NCBI RefSeq assembly: GCF_004028095.1
Contig: NZ_SBHM01000003.1
Location: 1 to 64,000 of the forward strand
Length of the DNA stretch: 64,000 nucleotides
DNA from: Paenarthrobacter ureafaciens
GTDB taxonomy: Bacteria; Actinomycetota; Actinomycetes; Actinomycetales; Micrococcaceae
Direction: 5' to 3'
Part shown: piece after piece, positions 1 through 8,146 of the stretch
Numbering within the stretch: the stretch's first letter is position 1
Layout: each line of letters begins with the position of its first letter
Program-made: the position numbers and the translations under genes
Notes under the pieces: model-generated
Told to the model about the DNA's origin: nothing
The model's database searches: none
The model's input: only the letters and a program-made list of their open reading frames with translations

Positions 1-340
1 GGGGGATGTCCTGCACCACGATGCCCCCCTGGGTCACGCCGGCCAGCATCTCGGCTGCGGCGGCACGGACCAAGGGGTGGATGATGCCGTTGAGCACCTC
101 CCGCCTGGACGGGTCCTGGAACACAATCGCGCCCAGCGCGGGGCGGTCAAGGGTGCCGTCGCTCCGGATCACGTCCGGACCGAAGGCGTCGGCCACCTGG
201 GCCAGGCCGGGCGTGCCGGGTTCCACCACTTGCCGCGCGAGGACATCGGCGTCGATGAGTACTGCTCCCAATTCGCGCAACCGCGACGCCACCAACGACT
301 TCCCTGAGGCGATACCGCCCGTCAACCCGATCTTCAGCAC
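1..340 (-). CDS. coaE: Dephospho-CoA kinase, N-terminal part (cut by window edge)
   Basis: Phosphorylates dephospho-CoA to CoA in the last step of CoA synthesis, in the cytosol. The visible N-terminus has the P-loop GLTGGIASGKS at residues 4-14 and the family motif LIDADVLARQVV, where the Asp residues contact substrate. About 113 of the roughly 200-400 residues usual for the family are present; the rest lies off the left edge. The GTG at 340 is chosen because it places the P-loop at the very N-terminus; a GGAGG lies almost directly against it, so the spacing is short. It is divergent from the YigZ gene, with only 22 bases between the two starts. Confidence 0.93.
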   Translation of the reverse strand, partial: MLKIGLTGGIASGKSLVASRLRELGAVLIDADVLARQVVEPGTPGLAQVADAFGPDVIRSDGTLDRPALGAIVFQDPSRREVLNGIIHPLVRAAAAEMLAGVTQGGIVVQDIP

Positions 341-362
341 CCCTCCACACTAGACTGAAGCG

Positions 363-1052
363 GTGGAAACCCAGGACGACAGCCGAGCAACCAGCTACAC
401 AACCCTGGCGGCCGGGTCCGATTTCCGCCACGAACTCGAGATCCGCCGCTCCCGTTTCATTACGGTGCTCCGCCGTTCGCCGGATGAGGACACTGCCCGG
501 TCCCTGGTGGCCGATCTCCGCCGGGAATTCCACGATGCCCGGCACCATTGCTCCGCCTTCGTCATCGGCCCGGACCGTATGATCCAACGGTCGTCTGATG
601 ACGGTGAGCCCTCCGGCACGGCCGGAATTCCCATGCTTGAGGCGCTCATCAAGCGCGAGACGGCGGACGGGGTCACCGACCTGAGCGACGTCAGTGCCGT
701 CGTCGTGCGTTATTTCGGTGGAATCCTGCTGGGAGCGGGCGGCTTGGTCAGGGCCTATTCCGAATCGGTTTCCAAAGCCCTGGACCTTGCTCCCTTGGTG
801 GAACGGAAACGCCTGCGCCTCTGTGACATCGGCGTGCCGCACGCGGACGCCGGACGACTGGAAAACGAACTTCGCAGCGGGGGCTTCGTCATGGCGGAAA
901 CGCTGTACGAAGCCCGGCAGGCCGTACTCAGGGTTGCCCTGCCTGACGAGCCCGCCGTACTGGAAGAAGCCCAGGACCGGGTTGCGGCCTTGACGGCGGG
1001 TGCCTCGGTGCTGAATCCGCAGGGAACTGAATGGGTTGACGTTCCCCGCTAG
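363..1052 (+). CDS. YigZ/IMPACT family protein (UPF0029)
   Basis: A 229-residue protein of the YigZ/IMPACT family. Its N-terminal domain holds the signature SDDGEPSGTAGIPML (about residues 79-93) and VVVRYFGGILLGAGGLVRAY (about 118-137). The C-terminal part fits the DUF1949 ferredoxin-like domain that follows in bacterial members. The molecular role is not settled: in eukaryotes IMPACT modulates Gcn2, while bacterial YigZ is only structurally known. The start is GTG, with no Shine-Dalgarno sequence. A TAGACT box lies 6 bases upstream (351-356), which suggests a leaderless transcript. It is convergent with rpsA across a shared hairpin. Confidence 0.9.
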   Translation: METQDDSRATSYTTLAAGSDFRHELEIRRSRFITVLRRSPDEDTARSLVADLRREFHDARHHCSAFVIGPDRMIQRSSDDGEPSGTAGIPMLEALIKRETADGVTDLSDVSAVVVRYFGGILLGAGGLVRAYSESVSKALDLAPLVERKRLRLCDIGVPHADAGRLENELRSGGFVMAETLYEARQAVLRVALPDEPAVLEEAQDRVAALTAGASVLNPQGTEWVDVPR

Positions 1053-1110
1053 GTTCCTGCCTGCCCGCCGGTGCGGAACGGCCGTTGTGCCGCACCACCG
1101 TCCGGACGCA

Positions 1111-1144
1111 GAAGGACCCCCACCGAATGCGGTGGGGGTCCTTC
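1111..1144. terminator. Bidirectional terminator hairpin between the YigZ gene and rpsA
   Basis: A perfect 14-bp inverted repeat (GAAGGACCCCCACC and its complement) encloses the 6-base loop GAATGC. It lies between two convergent genes, so it can end transcripts from both. There is no long T-tract, as is usual in high-GC actinobacteria. Confidence 0.85.
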
Positions 1145-1181
1145 TTGGGCTATTCAGCTCAACCCCGAAGGGCGGGCGGAA

Positions 1182-2657
1182 TTAGTTGCCGGTGAGCTTC
1201 TCGCGCAGTGCAGCGAGGGCCTCGTCGGAAGCCAGCGTGCCTGCGTTGGACTCGGCAGCAGCCGGCTCCGAGGAGTAGCTGGTAGCGCCGGAGTCGCCTT
1301 CGCCGGACGTTGCAGCAGCGGCGTCGTCAGCAGCGTGCTGTGCAACCTGCTTCTTGTGTGCTTCCCAGCGGGTCTGGGCGTCAGCGTACTGCTGCTCCCA
1401 GGCTGCGCGCTGTGCTTCGTAACCCTCGAGCCATTCGTTCGACTCGGGGTCGAAGCCCTCGGGGTACTTGTAGTTGCCCTCTTCGTCGTACTCTGCGGCC
1501 ATGCCGTACAGAGCGGGATCGAACTCGGTGCTGTCAGCGTCAACGCCCTCGTTGGCCTGCTTGAGGGAGAGGGAGATGCGGCGACGCTCGAGGTCGATGT
1601 CGATGACCTTGACGAACAGTTCGTCGCCAACGGAGACAACCTGCTCGGCGAGCTCCACGTGGCGGACAGCCAGCTCGGAGATGTGCACGAGGCCTTCGAT
1701 GCCGTCTTCGACGCGAACGAACGCACCGAACGGAACCAGCTTGGTGACCTTACCCGGAACAACCTGGCCGAGGGCGTGGGTGCGGGCGAAGGTCTGCCAC
1801 GGATCTTCCTGCGTAGCCTTGAGCGACAGGGAGACACGCTCGCGGTCCAGATCCACTTCGAGGACCTCGACGGTAACTTCCTGGCCAACCTCGACAACCT
1901 CGGACGGGTGGTCGATGTGCTTCCAGGAGAGCTCGGAAACGTGGACGAGGCCGTCTACGCCGCCAAGGTCCACGAAGGCACCGAAGTTGACGATGGAGGA
2001 AACGACGCCCGGACGAACCTGGCCCTTTTCCAGCTTGTTGAGGAACGTGGAGCGGACCTCGGACTGGGTCTGCTCGAGCCATGCACGGCGGGAAAGAACA
2101 ACGTTGTTGCGGTTCTTGTCCAGCTCGATGATCTTGGCTTCGATCTGCTGACCGATGTACGGAGCGAGGTCGCGGACGCGACGCATCTCGACGAGGGATG
2201 CCGGCAGGAAGCCGCGCAGTCCGATGTCCAGGATGAGGCCACCCTTGACAACCTCGATGACGGTACCGGTAACGACACCGTCTTCTTCCTTGACCTTCTC
2301 GATGTCGCCCCAGGCGCGCTCGTACTGTGCGCGCTTCTTGGAGAGGATCAGACGGCCTTCTTTGTCTTCCTTGGTGAGAACCAGGGCTTCGACCTGATCG
2401 CCAACGGCGACAACTTCGCCGGGGTCAACGTCGTGCTTGATGGAAAGCTCGCGGGAAGGGATGACACCTTCGGTCTTGTAACCGATGTCGAGCAGGACTT
2501 CGTCGCGGTCGACCTTGACGACAGTACCTTCGACGAGGTCTCCGTCGTTGAAGTACTTGATGGTGGCGTCGACTGCTGCGAGGAAGTCCTCAGCGGTGCC
2601 GATGTCGTTGATCGCGACGACGGGGGCACCGGGCTTCTCGGTGGAGGTGATGGTCAT
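1182..2657 (-). CDS. rpsA: 30S ribosomal protein S1
   Basis: Binds mRNA on the 30S subunit and supports initiation on structured leaders. The 491-residue protein has four S1 RNA-binding repeats, starting near residues 38, 124, 211 and 296; the last two carry the typical VNFGAFVDL and VPFGAFVRV segments. A charged, Ala-rich tail follows from about residue 370. Four repeats plus a tail is the actinobacterial form, against six in E. coli. The ATG start is preceded by GGAG at about 12 bases. It is transcribed alone from the promoter at 2804-2833 through a leader of about 140 bases that can fold into hairpins. Confidence 0.97.
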   Translation of the reverse strand: MTITSTEKPGAPVVAINDIGTAEDFLAAVDATIKYFNDGDLVEGTVVKVDRDEVLLDIGYKTEGVIPSRELSIKHDVDPGEVVAVGDQVEALVLTKEDKEGRLILSKKRAQYERAWGDIEKVKEEDGVVTGTVIEVVKGGLILDIGLRGFLPASLVEMRRVRDLAPYIGQQIEAKIIELDKNRNNVVLSRRAWLEQTQSEVRSTFLNKLEKGQVRPGVVSSIVNFGAFVDLGGVDGLVHVSELSWKHIDHPSEVVEVGQEVTVEVLEVDLDRERVSLSLKATQEDPWQTFARTHALGQVVPGKVTKLVPFGAFVRVEDGIEGLVHISELAVRHVELAEQVVSVGDELFVKVIDIDLERRRISLSLKQANEGVDADSTEFDPALYGMAAEYDEEGNYKYPEGFDPESNEWLEGYEAQRAAWEQQYADAQTRWEAHKKQVAQHAADDAAAATSGEGDSGATSYSSEPAAAESNAGTLASDEALAALREKLTGN

Positions 2658-2702
2658 GTAGTAGGGGCTCCGTTGTGGATAGTATGTCGGTCAGGCAAAC
2701 CG

Positions 2703-2743
2703 CTGCCGCCCGGCTCCGGACGGCAGAACACGGCAAAGTGCCG
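2703..2743 (-). promoter_or_regulatory. Hairpins in the rpsA 5' leader
   Basis: Two adjacent inverted repeats lie in the predicted untranslated leader: CTGCCG/CGGCAG (2703-2708 with 2721-2726) and CGGCA/TGCCG (2731-2735 with 2739-2743). S1 represses its own mRNA in enterobacteria. Whether these hairpins do the same here is inference. Confidence 0.35.
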
Positions 2744-2803
2744 GGTCATCCTGATTTGTGGATTGTTACAAAATGGCTGCGCGCACGTAGTACACGCCCG
2801 TTT

Positions 2804-2833
2804 ATTGTAGTTGATTCTGCAAAGCAGGGTCAA
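2804..2833 (-). promoter_or_regulatory. Sigma-70-type promoter of rpsA
   Basis: Reading the minus strand, a -35 box TTGACC (2833-2828) is followed after 18 bases by a -10 box TACAAT (2809-2804). Both are close to consensus. The transcript would start near 2797 and carry a leader of about 140 bases before the rpsA ATG. Confidence 0.7.
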
Positions 2834-2852
2834 AAGGACGTGTGCGCTTCCC

Positions 2853-4163
2853 CTAGAAGTGCGTCAGGCAGTGCGCCGGCCGTTCAACCGCGAACAACTG
2901 CTGGGCCCGGAAAGCTGCCTTGGGGCTCAGTTCCTTGACGCGGCCGGCCGCAGCCAGCGTGACAGGTGAAACGGCGCCGAGGTAGATCGAAGCCAGGTCG
3001 GCCACGTCCAGTTCGAGGTCCGCCTCACGTGCGGTGACCTTGCGTACGGTTGCCGCCGGTTCGCCGTCGGAATCAAGCTCCCAGGTACCGTGCGCATGTC
3101 CGAGTGCATCCGCAACCCGCAGGACGAGCTTGTCCGCCGCTGCGTACTGCCGCGCCGACAACGCGGCGGGCACGTCCAAGATGCGCAGCCACAGCATGTC
3201 ACGGACATCGGAGTCCACCAGGCAGCGGGGATCCTCCATGGCCCATGCCAAAGGATCATGGACCGGTGCTTCCGCCCACATCAGCACATCAACAAGGTCG
3301 ATGCTCCCCAGGAAGCGCCACAGGTCAAGGTAGGCCGCGTCACTGCCGGCGACGAGATCCACGATTTCCATGGTGTAGGGCTTGGTGTCCCAGCCCTTGA
3401 AACGGTAGGAGACGTAGCCGTCAGGAGCGCCGTCGGCACCGTAGTGGAGGGCGCACCGCACAGCGGTGTCCGGTTTGCCGTCATGCCCGATGGAGCCCGA
3501 CGCCAGGAGGCGGTAATACTCCTGGCGCCCGATGGACCCCGGCGTGGCACGCTGCACACGGTCGAAAATTTGCGGAGCAAGCTCCAGCAGGACAGCAGGA
3601 TCAGCAACCTCCACCGTCCCCGTCATGCTGCCCCGAAGCCGGAAGCGGGCGCCGGAATCCACCGTGATGTTCCGCTCGTAGGTGGCCACGCCGAAACCGA
3701 AGCGTCCGTAGATGCTGCCTTCGGAAGCGGTCAGGGCTGCGATCGCGATGCCGTCGTCCTTTGCGGCTTCCAGGTCCGCGGTGATCATTCCGCGCAGGAT
3801 GCCTTGGCGCCGGTGGGTTCCCCGGACGGTGACGGCCGTTACCAGGCTTGCCTCCAGTTGCCTGCCAAAGCCGATGTTCAGTGGCTTCCGCATGGTGGCA
3901 TACGTGGCGACAGGGACGTCTGCGGCGAGGGAATGCGGGGGCACGTCGCCGTTGACGTAAACGCCTGTCAGGGTGCGCTGGTCCGCCTTGTAGGCCGCCA
4001 GCGTTTTCCGGATGTAGTCTTCGTCCCGCCGGTTTTGGTGGAACCCGTGGGAGACCGCCTGCACCCATGCGGCGCTACGGTCGAAATCGGCGCTGCCCTG
4101 CGTGGCGGCAGCGAATTGGTGGACGGTGTATTTTCCTGGTTTTTCTTCCTTGGGATCAGCCAC
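2853..4163 (-). CDS. Eis-like GNAT N-acetyltransferase
   Basis: A 436-residue protein with the layout of the Eis family: an N-terminal GNAT domain with the acetyl-CoA loop motif VRGTHRRQGILRGM (about 112-125), a second GNAT-like domain, and a C-terminal sterol-carrier-like domain. Mycobacterial Eis acetylates several amines of aminoglycosides and other substrates. There a Tyr acts as acid and the C-terminal Phe carboxylate as base. Both features are visible here: SIYGRFGFG near residue 150, and a chain that ends in ...CLTHF. Substrate unknown. It stands alone between rpsA and polA. Confidence 0.85.
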   Translation of the reverse strand: MADPKEEKPGKYTVHQFAAATQGSADFDRSAAWVQAVSHGFHQNRRDEDYIRKTLAAYKADQRTLTGVYVNGDVPPHSLAADVPVATYATMRKPLNIGFGRQLEASLVTAVTVRGTHRRQGILRGMITADLEAAKDDGIAIAALTASEGSIYGRFGFGVATYERNITVDSGARFRLRGSMTGTVEVADPAVLLELAPQIFDRVQRATPGSIGRQEYYRLLASGSIGHDGKPDTAVRCALHYGADGAPDGYVSYRFKGWDTKPYTMEIVDLVAGSDAAYLDLWRFLGSIDLVDVLMWAEAPVHDPLAWAMEDPRCLVDSDVRDMLWLRILDVPAALSARQYAAADKLVLRVADALGHAHGTWELDSDGEPAATVRKVTAREADLELDVADLASIYLGAVSPVTLAAAGRVKELSPKAAFRAQQLFAVERPAHCLTHF

Positions 4164-4186
4164 GCACCCGAGCCTAGCCAGAGCCG

Positions 4187-4221
4187 AAGGGGCGCGCCAG
4201 CCTTCCGGCGGCGCGCCCCTT
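4187..4221 (-). terminator. Terminator hairpin downstream of polA
   Basis: A 12-bp perfect inverted repeat, AAGGGGCGCGCC (4187-4198) with its complement (4210-4221), encloses an 11-base loop. It lies 26 bases beyond the polA stop and just upstream of the next minus-strand gene. Confidence 0.7.
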
Positions 4222-4246
4222 GGCCGGACCTCTTGGTGGGACGTGC

Positions 4247-7021
4247 TTAGTGGCCTGCCTCGTACCAGCTGGCACCGATGCCGATCTGGACATCAAGGGG
4301 AACCGACAGATCCGCCGCCGCGCCCATCTGCTCGGCTACGAGCTTCTCCACGGCTTCCCGTTCGCCGGGGGCAACTTCCAGCACCAGCTCGTCATGAACC
4401 TGCAGCAGCATGCGCGACTTCAGGCCCTGGCCGGCGAGTTCCGCGGCCACGCCGAGCATTGCCCGCTTGATGATGTCTGCTGCCGACCCCTGGATTGGAG
4501 AGTTCAAGGCAATGCGTTCGGCCGCTTCGCGGGCCTGACGGTTGGTGCTTGTCAGGTCCGGAAGGTAGCGCCGCCGACCCTCGATGGTTGCCGTGTAGCC
4601 GTCCACGCGGGCCTGGTCCACAACGCCCCTCAGGTAATCGCGGACACCGCCGAAGCGGTCGAAGTAGTCCTTCATGAGGGTCCGGGCCTCGTCCACGGAA
4701 ATCTCCAGTTGCTTGGACAAGCCAAAGGAAGTGAGTCCGTAGGCAAGCCCGTAGGACATCGCCTTGACCTTGGAACGCATGGCGCTCGTGACTTCCGCAG
4801 GAGCCACGTTGAAGATTCGTGAACCGACAAAGCGGTGCAGGTCCTCGCCGTCCCGGTACGCCTGGATCAAAGCTTCGTCCCCGGACAAATGCGCCATGAT
4901 GCGCATCTCAATCTGGGAGTAGTCGGCGGACAGCAGGCATTCGTAGCCGTCGCTGACAACGAAGATGCTGCGCACGCGCCGGCCTTCTTCGCTGCGGACA
5001 GGGATGTTCTGCAGATTGGGGTTGTTGGAGGAGATGCGGCCCGTTGCTGCGATGTTCTGGGCATAGGTGGTGTGGATCCTGCCATCCTCCGCCACGGACT
5101 TCTTCAGCGTCTCCACCATCTGGGCGAGCTTGGACGATTCACGGTGCGCCATGAGCTGGACCAGGAATTCGTGCCCGGTCTTCTCCAACAGGGCCTTCAG
5201 CGAAGCGGCATCGGTGGTGTACCCCGACTTGATCTTCTTGGTCTTGGGCAGCCCGAGTTCCTCGAACAGGACTGTTTGCAGCTGCTTGGGCGAACCAAGG
5301 TTGACTTCATGTCCGATCGCCGCGAAGGCCTGTTCCTGGGCGTTCTCGATCACCTTGGTGAGATCGGCGAGCTGCTCATTCATCCGGTCCATGGAGACGT
5401 AGATGCCGGTGAGCTCCATCTGCGCCAGGACGCGGGCCACGGGAAGTTCCAGCGTGGTCAGGAGGGCATCGGCCTTCCGCTCGGCAAGTTCCTTCTCGAA
5501 GTGCTTGCTGAGGGCATGCACGACGGCGGCATGCTGGACCAGCGCTGCGGCGGCAGCCTGGTCGCCGGCGAGGTCCAGCTCCAGTTGGCCGGAAGGCGCA
5601 GCCACGGGGCCTAGGGTGATCTTCAGGTGGACCTGGGCCAGCTCGGCGAGATCGTAGCTGCGGCGGTCCGGCTGGATGAGGTAGCCGGAGATGGAGGTGT
5701 CATCCACCACTCCCTCCAGTCCCAGTCCCCTGTTGTGCAGTGCTTTCAGCGCGGCTTTGAACTCGTGGACCACCTTGGCTTCCTCAGGGTCCTGCAGCCA
5801 CGTTGCAAGCACTGATTCGGCGGCGGCGTCCAAGGAGGTCAGCTCGATGAAGGCGGCACCGTTGTTGCGGACTACGGCAACCGCAGCAGCGTCCTCGCCG
5901 ATGCGGCCCGGAATCTGCTGGATTGCGAGGGCGGAGCGGACACCCGATCCGGCCGCAAAGAACTCTTCCAAAGCGGCCGCGTCGGTGAGCGTGTTGAATT
6001 CGGGAGCCTCGATGGTGTCCGGCGCTGCACCTGCGGTGTCGTCGCCGTAGAGGTCGAAAAGGCGGGTGCGGAGCGTGCGGAACTCGAGTTCCTCGAACAG
6101 CTCCTCAATGGCTTGCCGGTCCGGGCGCGGCTCATGGAGGTCCGCCAGTGATACGGGCAGTTCCAGATCCGTGAGCAACTGGTTGAGCCTGCGGTTGCGC
6201 TTGACGTTCTCGACGTTCTCCTTGAGGGCGCCGCCAACCTTGCCGCCGATGGAATCGAGGTTCTCGAGGATTCCCTCCAGGCCGCCGTAGAGGTTGATCC
6301 ATTTTGCCGCCGTCTTGGGGCCGACGCCGGGCACGCCCGGAAGGTTGTCCGCGGATTCGCCCACCAGCGCGGCGAGGTCAGAGTAGAAAGCCGGTTTGAC
6401 GAAGTACTTTTCCTCGATGGCTGCAGCATCGAGTTTGGGAATGTTGCTGACTCCCTGCTTGGGATAAAGCACGAAGACGTTGTCATTGATCAACTGGAAG
6501 GAATCCCGGTCTCCGGAGACCAGGAGCACCTCGAAACCCTCGGTGTCGGCCTGGGCGGCGAGGGTTGCGAGGATGTCGTCGGCTTCGTAGCCGGGCAGGG
6601 CTATGGTCTTGATTCCCCATGCTTCCATCACCCGGGCGATGAGGCCGATCTGGCCTTGGAATTCGGGCGGTGTGGCGTTGCGTCCACCCTTGTATTCGCT
6701 GTATTCGGCCTTCCGGAACGTGGTGTCGTCGGAGACATCGAACGCCACTGCCACGTGCGTGGGCTTCTGGTCCTTGATGAGGTTGATCAGCATGGACGTG
6801 AATCCGTGGACTGCGTTGGTGTGCTGCCCCCGGGCGGTGGAGAAGTTCTCCGCAGGGAGCGCGTAGAAGGCGCGGAAGGCCATGGAGTGGCCATCCAGGA
6901 CCAGCAGCCTGGGCCGCTCCTCCCCCGTGATGTTCGCTCGGGATGCGGAAGAGGGGGCTGCCGTGGCGATGGCAGAAGCTTGGGCCGTTGGAACCTGGTC
7001 CGGTTTGGTTGTTTCACTCAC
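4247..7021 (-). CDS. polA: DNA polymerase I
   Basis: Gap-filling and Okazaki-fragment processing polymerase, 924 residues from the GTG at 7021. It has an N-terminal 5'-3' exonuclease domain (begins LLVLDGHSMAFRAFY near residue 38), a central 3'-5' exonuclease-like domain, and a C-terminal palm/fingers domain. Motif A is DYSQIEMRIMAH, motif B lies in RSKVKAMSYGLAYG, and motif C is VHDELVLE near residue 875. The middle domain lacks obvious acidic catalytic motifs, as in other actinobacterial PolA, so proofreading is probably absent. The reading frame runs upstream to 7237, but that stretch overlaps the divergent thioesterase gene. An ATG at 7042 is the only other serious start. Confidence 0.95.
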   Translation of the reverse strand: MSETTKPDQVPTAQASAIATAAPSSASRANITGEERPRLLVLDGHSMAFRAFYALPAENFSTARGQHTNAVHGFTSMLINLIKDQKPTHVAVAFDVSDDTTFRKAEYSEYKGGRNATPPEFQGQIGLIARVMEAWGIKTIALPGYEADDILATLAAQADTEGFEVLLVSGDRDSFQLINDNVFVLYPKQGVSNIPKLDAAAIEEKYFVKPAFYSDLAALVGESADNLPGVPGVGPKTAAKWINLYGGLEGILENLDSIGGKVGGALKENVENVKRNRRLNQLLTDLELPVSLADLHEPRPDRQAIEELFEELEFRTLRTRLFDLYGDDTAGAAPDTIEAPEFNTLTDAAALEEFFAAGSGVRSALAIQQIPGRIGEDAAAVAVVRNNGAAFIELTSLDAAAESVLATWLQDPEEAKVVHEFKAALKALHNRGLGLEGVVDDTSISGYLIQPDRRSYDLAELAQVHLKITLGPVAAPSGQLELDLAGDQAAAAALVQHAAVVHALSKHFEKELAERKADALLTTLELPVARVLAQMELTGIYVSMDRMNEQLADLTKVIENAQEQAFAAIGHEVNLGSPKQLQTVLFEELGLPKTKKIKSGYTTDAASLKALLEKTGHEFLVQLMAHRESSKLAQMVETLKKSVAEDGRIHTTYAQNIAATGRISSNNPNLQNIPVRSEEGRRVRSIFVVSDGYECLLSADYSQIEMRIMAHLSGDEALIQAYRDGEDLHRFVGSRIFNVAPAEVTSAMRSKVKAMSYGLAYGLTSFGLSKQLEISVDEARTLMKDYFDRFGGVRDYLRGVVDQARVDGYTATIEGRRRYLPDLTSTNRQAREAAERIALNSPIQGSAADIIKRAMLGVAAELAGQGLKSRMLLQVHDELVLEVAPGEREAVEKLVAEQMGAAADLSVPLDVQIGIGASWYEAGH

Positions 7022-7040
7022 AGGTGCCAGCCTAGTTGGC

Positions 7041-7505
7041 ATGATGGACAATTTCACGCCGAACCAGTTTGTGGATGAGCTCAGGCAAGCAGGCGTACCG
7101 GAAGAATTCCACGAGTGGCTATCGGCCGGCGGCGTGGGCGCACTGGTGGTCAAAATGGGCATCCGCTTCAGCGAACTGGGCGCCGAACGCAGCGTCGCCA
7201 CCATGCCGGTGGAGGGCAACACCCAGGTAGCCGGCATCCTTCATGGCGGGGCGCACGCAGTCCTCGCCGAGACCTTGGGTTCCTTCGCGGCATCCGTTCA
7301 CGCAGGTCCAGGCCGCCATGCAGTGGGCATCGAGCTCAGCGCAACCCATCACCGCTCCATTGCTGCCGGAACCGTCACGGGAACCTGCACGGCAATCCAC
7401 CTTGGCGGCACGCTGGCAACGCACGAGATTGTGATCACTGACGAGCAGGGTCGGAGGCTCTCCACCGCGCGGATCACCAACATGATCCGCGATAACCGTC
7501 ACTGA
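7041..7505 (+). CDS. PaaI-type hotdog-fold thioesterase
   Basis: A 154-residue single hotdog domain of the PaaI family, which hydrolyses acyl-CoA thioesters. The helix signature GILHGGAHAVLAETLGS (about residues 60-76) holds the conserved HGG and the acidic residue of the active site. The sheet segment IELSATHHRSIAAGTVTGTC is typical. The substrate cannot be told. The ATG at 7041 is followed at once by a second ATG. There is no Shine-Dalgarno sequence; a TAGTTG stretch sits 8 bases upstream. It is divergent from polA. Confidence 0.85.
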   Translation: MMDNFTPNQFVDELRQAGVPEEFHEWLSAGGVGALVVKMGIRFSELGAERSVATMPVEGNTQVAGILHGGAHAVLAETLGSFAASVHAGPGRHAVGIELSATHHRSIAAGTVTGTCTAIHLGGTLATHEIVITDEQGRRLSTARITNMIRDNRH

Positions 7506-7521
7506 CCGCTTGTCGGGCGGA

Positions 7522-7542
7522 GCCGGCGGGCAAAGTGCCGGC
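7522..7542. terminator. Possible terminator hairpin between convergent genes
   Basis: GCCGGC repeats at 7522-7527 and 7537-7542 pair with each other across a 9-base loop, between the thioesterase gene and the convergent reductase gene. The stem is short and GC-rich, with no T-tract. Confidence 0.35.
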
Positions 7543-7548
7543 AAGGCG

Positions 7549-8115
7549 TCAGTCGCGCTTTTCCGGCATCCTCTTTTCCGGCATCCTGTAGTGCAGTTCG
7601 GCCGCGGCCCCGCCAAGGATCTTCGATGAGACCAACTCCAGCGGCGCCGTCGGGCCGTTAAGCGGCAGCAGCCGCTTACCCGCTCCCAGCACCACCGGAA
7701 TGATCGTGACGATCATCTCGTCCAGCAGCCCCGCGTTGGCAAATTGGGCTACCAGGTCCCCGCCGCCGACCAGCCACACGTTCTTGTCCCCGGCATCCGC
7801 CAACAGGTCCGGGGCGAATTCGCGGACGTCGCCACGGACGAATGTCACGTCGGCGCCTGCCGGGGCGGAATATTCGTGATGGGTAAAAACCCAGCACGGG
7901 ATGTTCGGGTAAGGCCACTTCCCGGCCTCGTGCGCCATGAGCCATCGGTAGGTGTCCCCACCCATCGCAATGCACCCGACGCCGGAGAAGAAGGACTCAT
8001 AGCTTCCGCTTACACCTTCCACCTTGTCGAATTGGAGCAACCAGCCCAGATCGTCATCCGGGGAAGCGATGAAGCCGTCAATGGTGGACGCCACGTAGTA
8101 CTGGAAGATCGACAT
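7549..8115 (-). CDS. Dihydrofolate-reductase-like (RibD C-terminal domain) protein
   Basis: A 188-residue protein of the RibD C-terminal/DHFR-like superfamily, whose members reduce substrates with NADPH. It shows the opening strand YYVASTIDGFIA (residues 6-17), an MGGDTYRW loop, and the NADPH-binding segment VWLVGGGDLVAQFANAGLLDE. The true substrate is unknown; many such single-domain proteins are not involved in riboflavin or folate synthesis. The chain ends with an exact five-residue duplication, MPEKRMPEKR, coded by a 15-base tandem repeat. That suggests recent slippage and is unlikely to affect the fold. Confidence 0.8.
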   Translation of the reverse strand: MSIFQYYVASTIDGFIASPDDDLGWLLQFDKVEGVSGSYESFFSGVGCIAMGGDTYRWLMAHEAGKWPYPNIPCWVFTHHEYSAPAGADVTFVRGDVREFAPDLLADAGDKNVWLVGGGDLVAQFANAGLLDEMIVTIIPVVLGAGKRLLPLNGPTAPLELVSSKILGGAAAELHYRMPEKRMPEKRD

Positions 8116-8146
8116 GGCCCCAGACTAGCCAAAACCCACCGACAAT

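Noticed and set aside
1071..2810. 579-residue open frame on the plus strand opposite rpsA
   Set aside because: It mirrors the codons of rpsA; high GC keeps the antisense frame open. Its translation is low-complexity Asp/Val/Leu with no domain.
7022..7237. N-terminal extension of polA
   Set aside because: It overlaps the divergent thioesterase gene and precedes the normal PolA start; residues are not conserved-looking.
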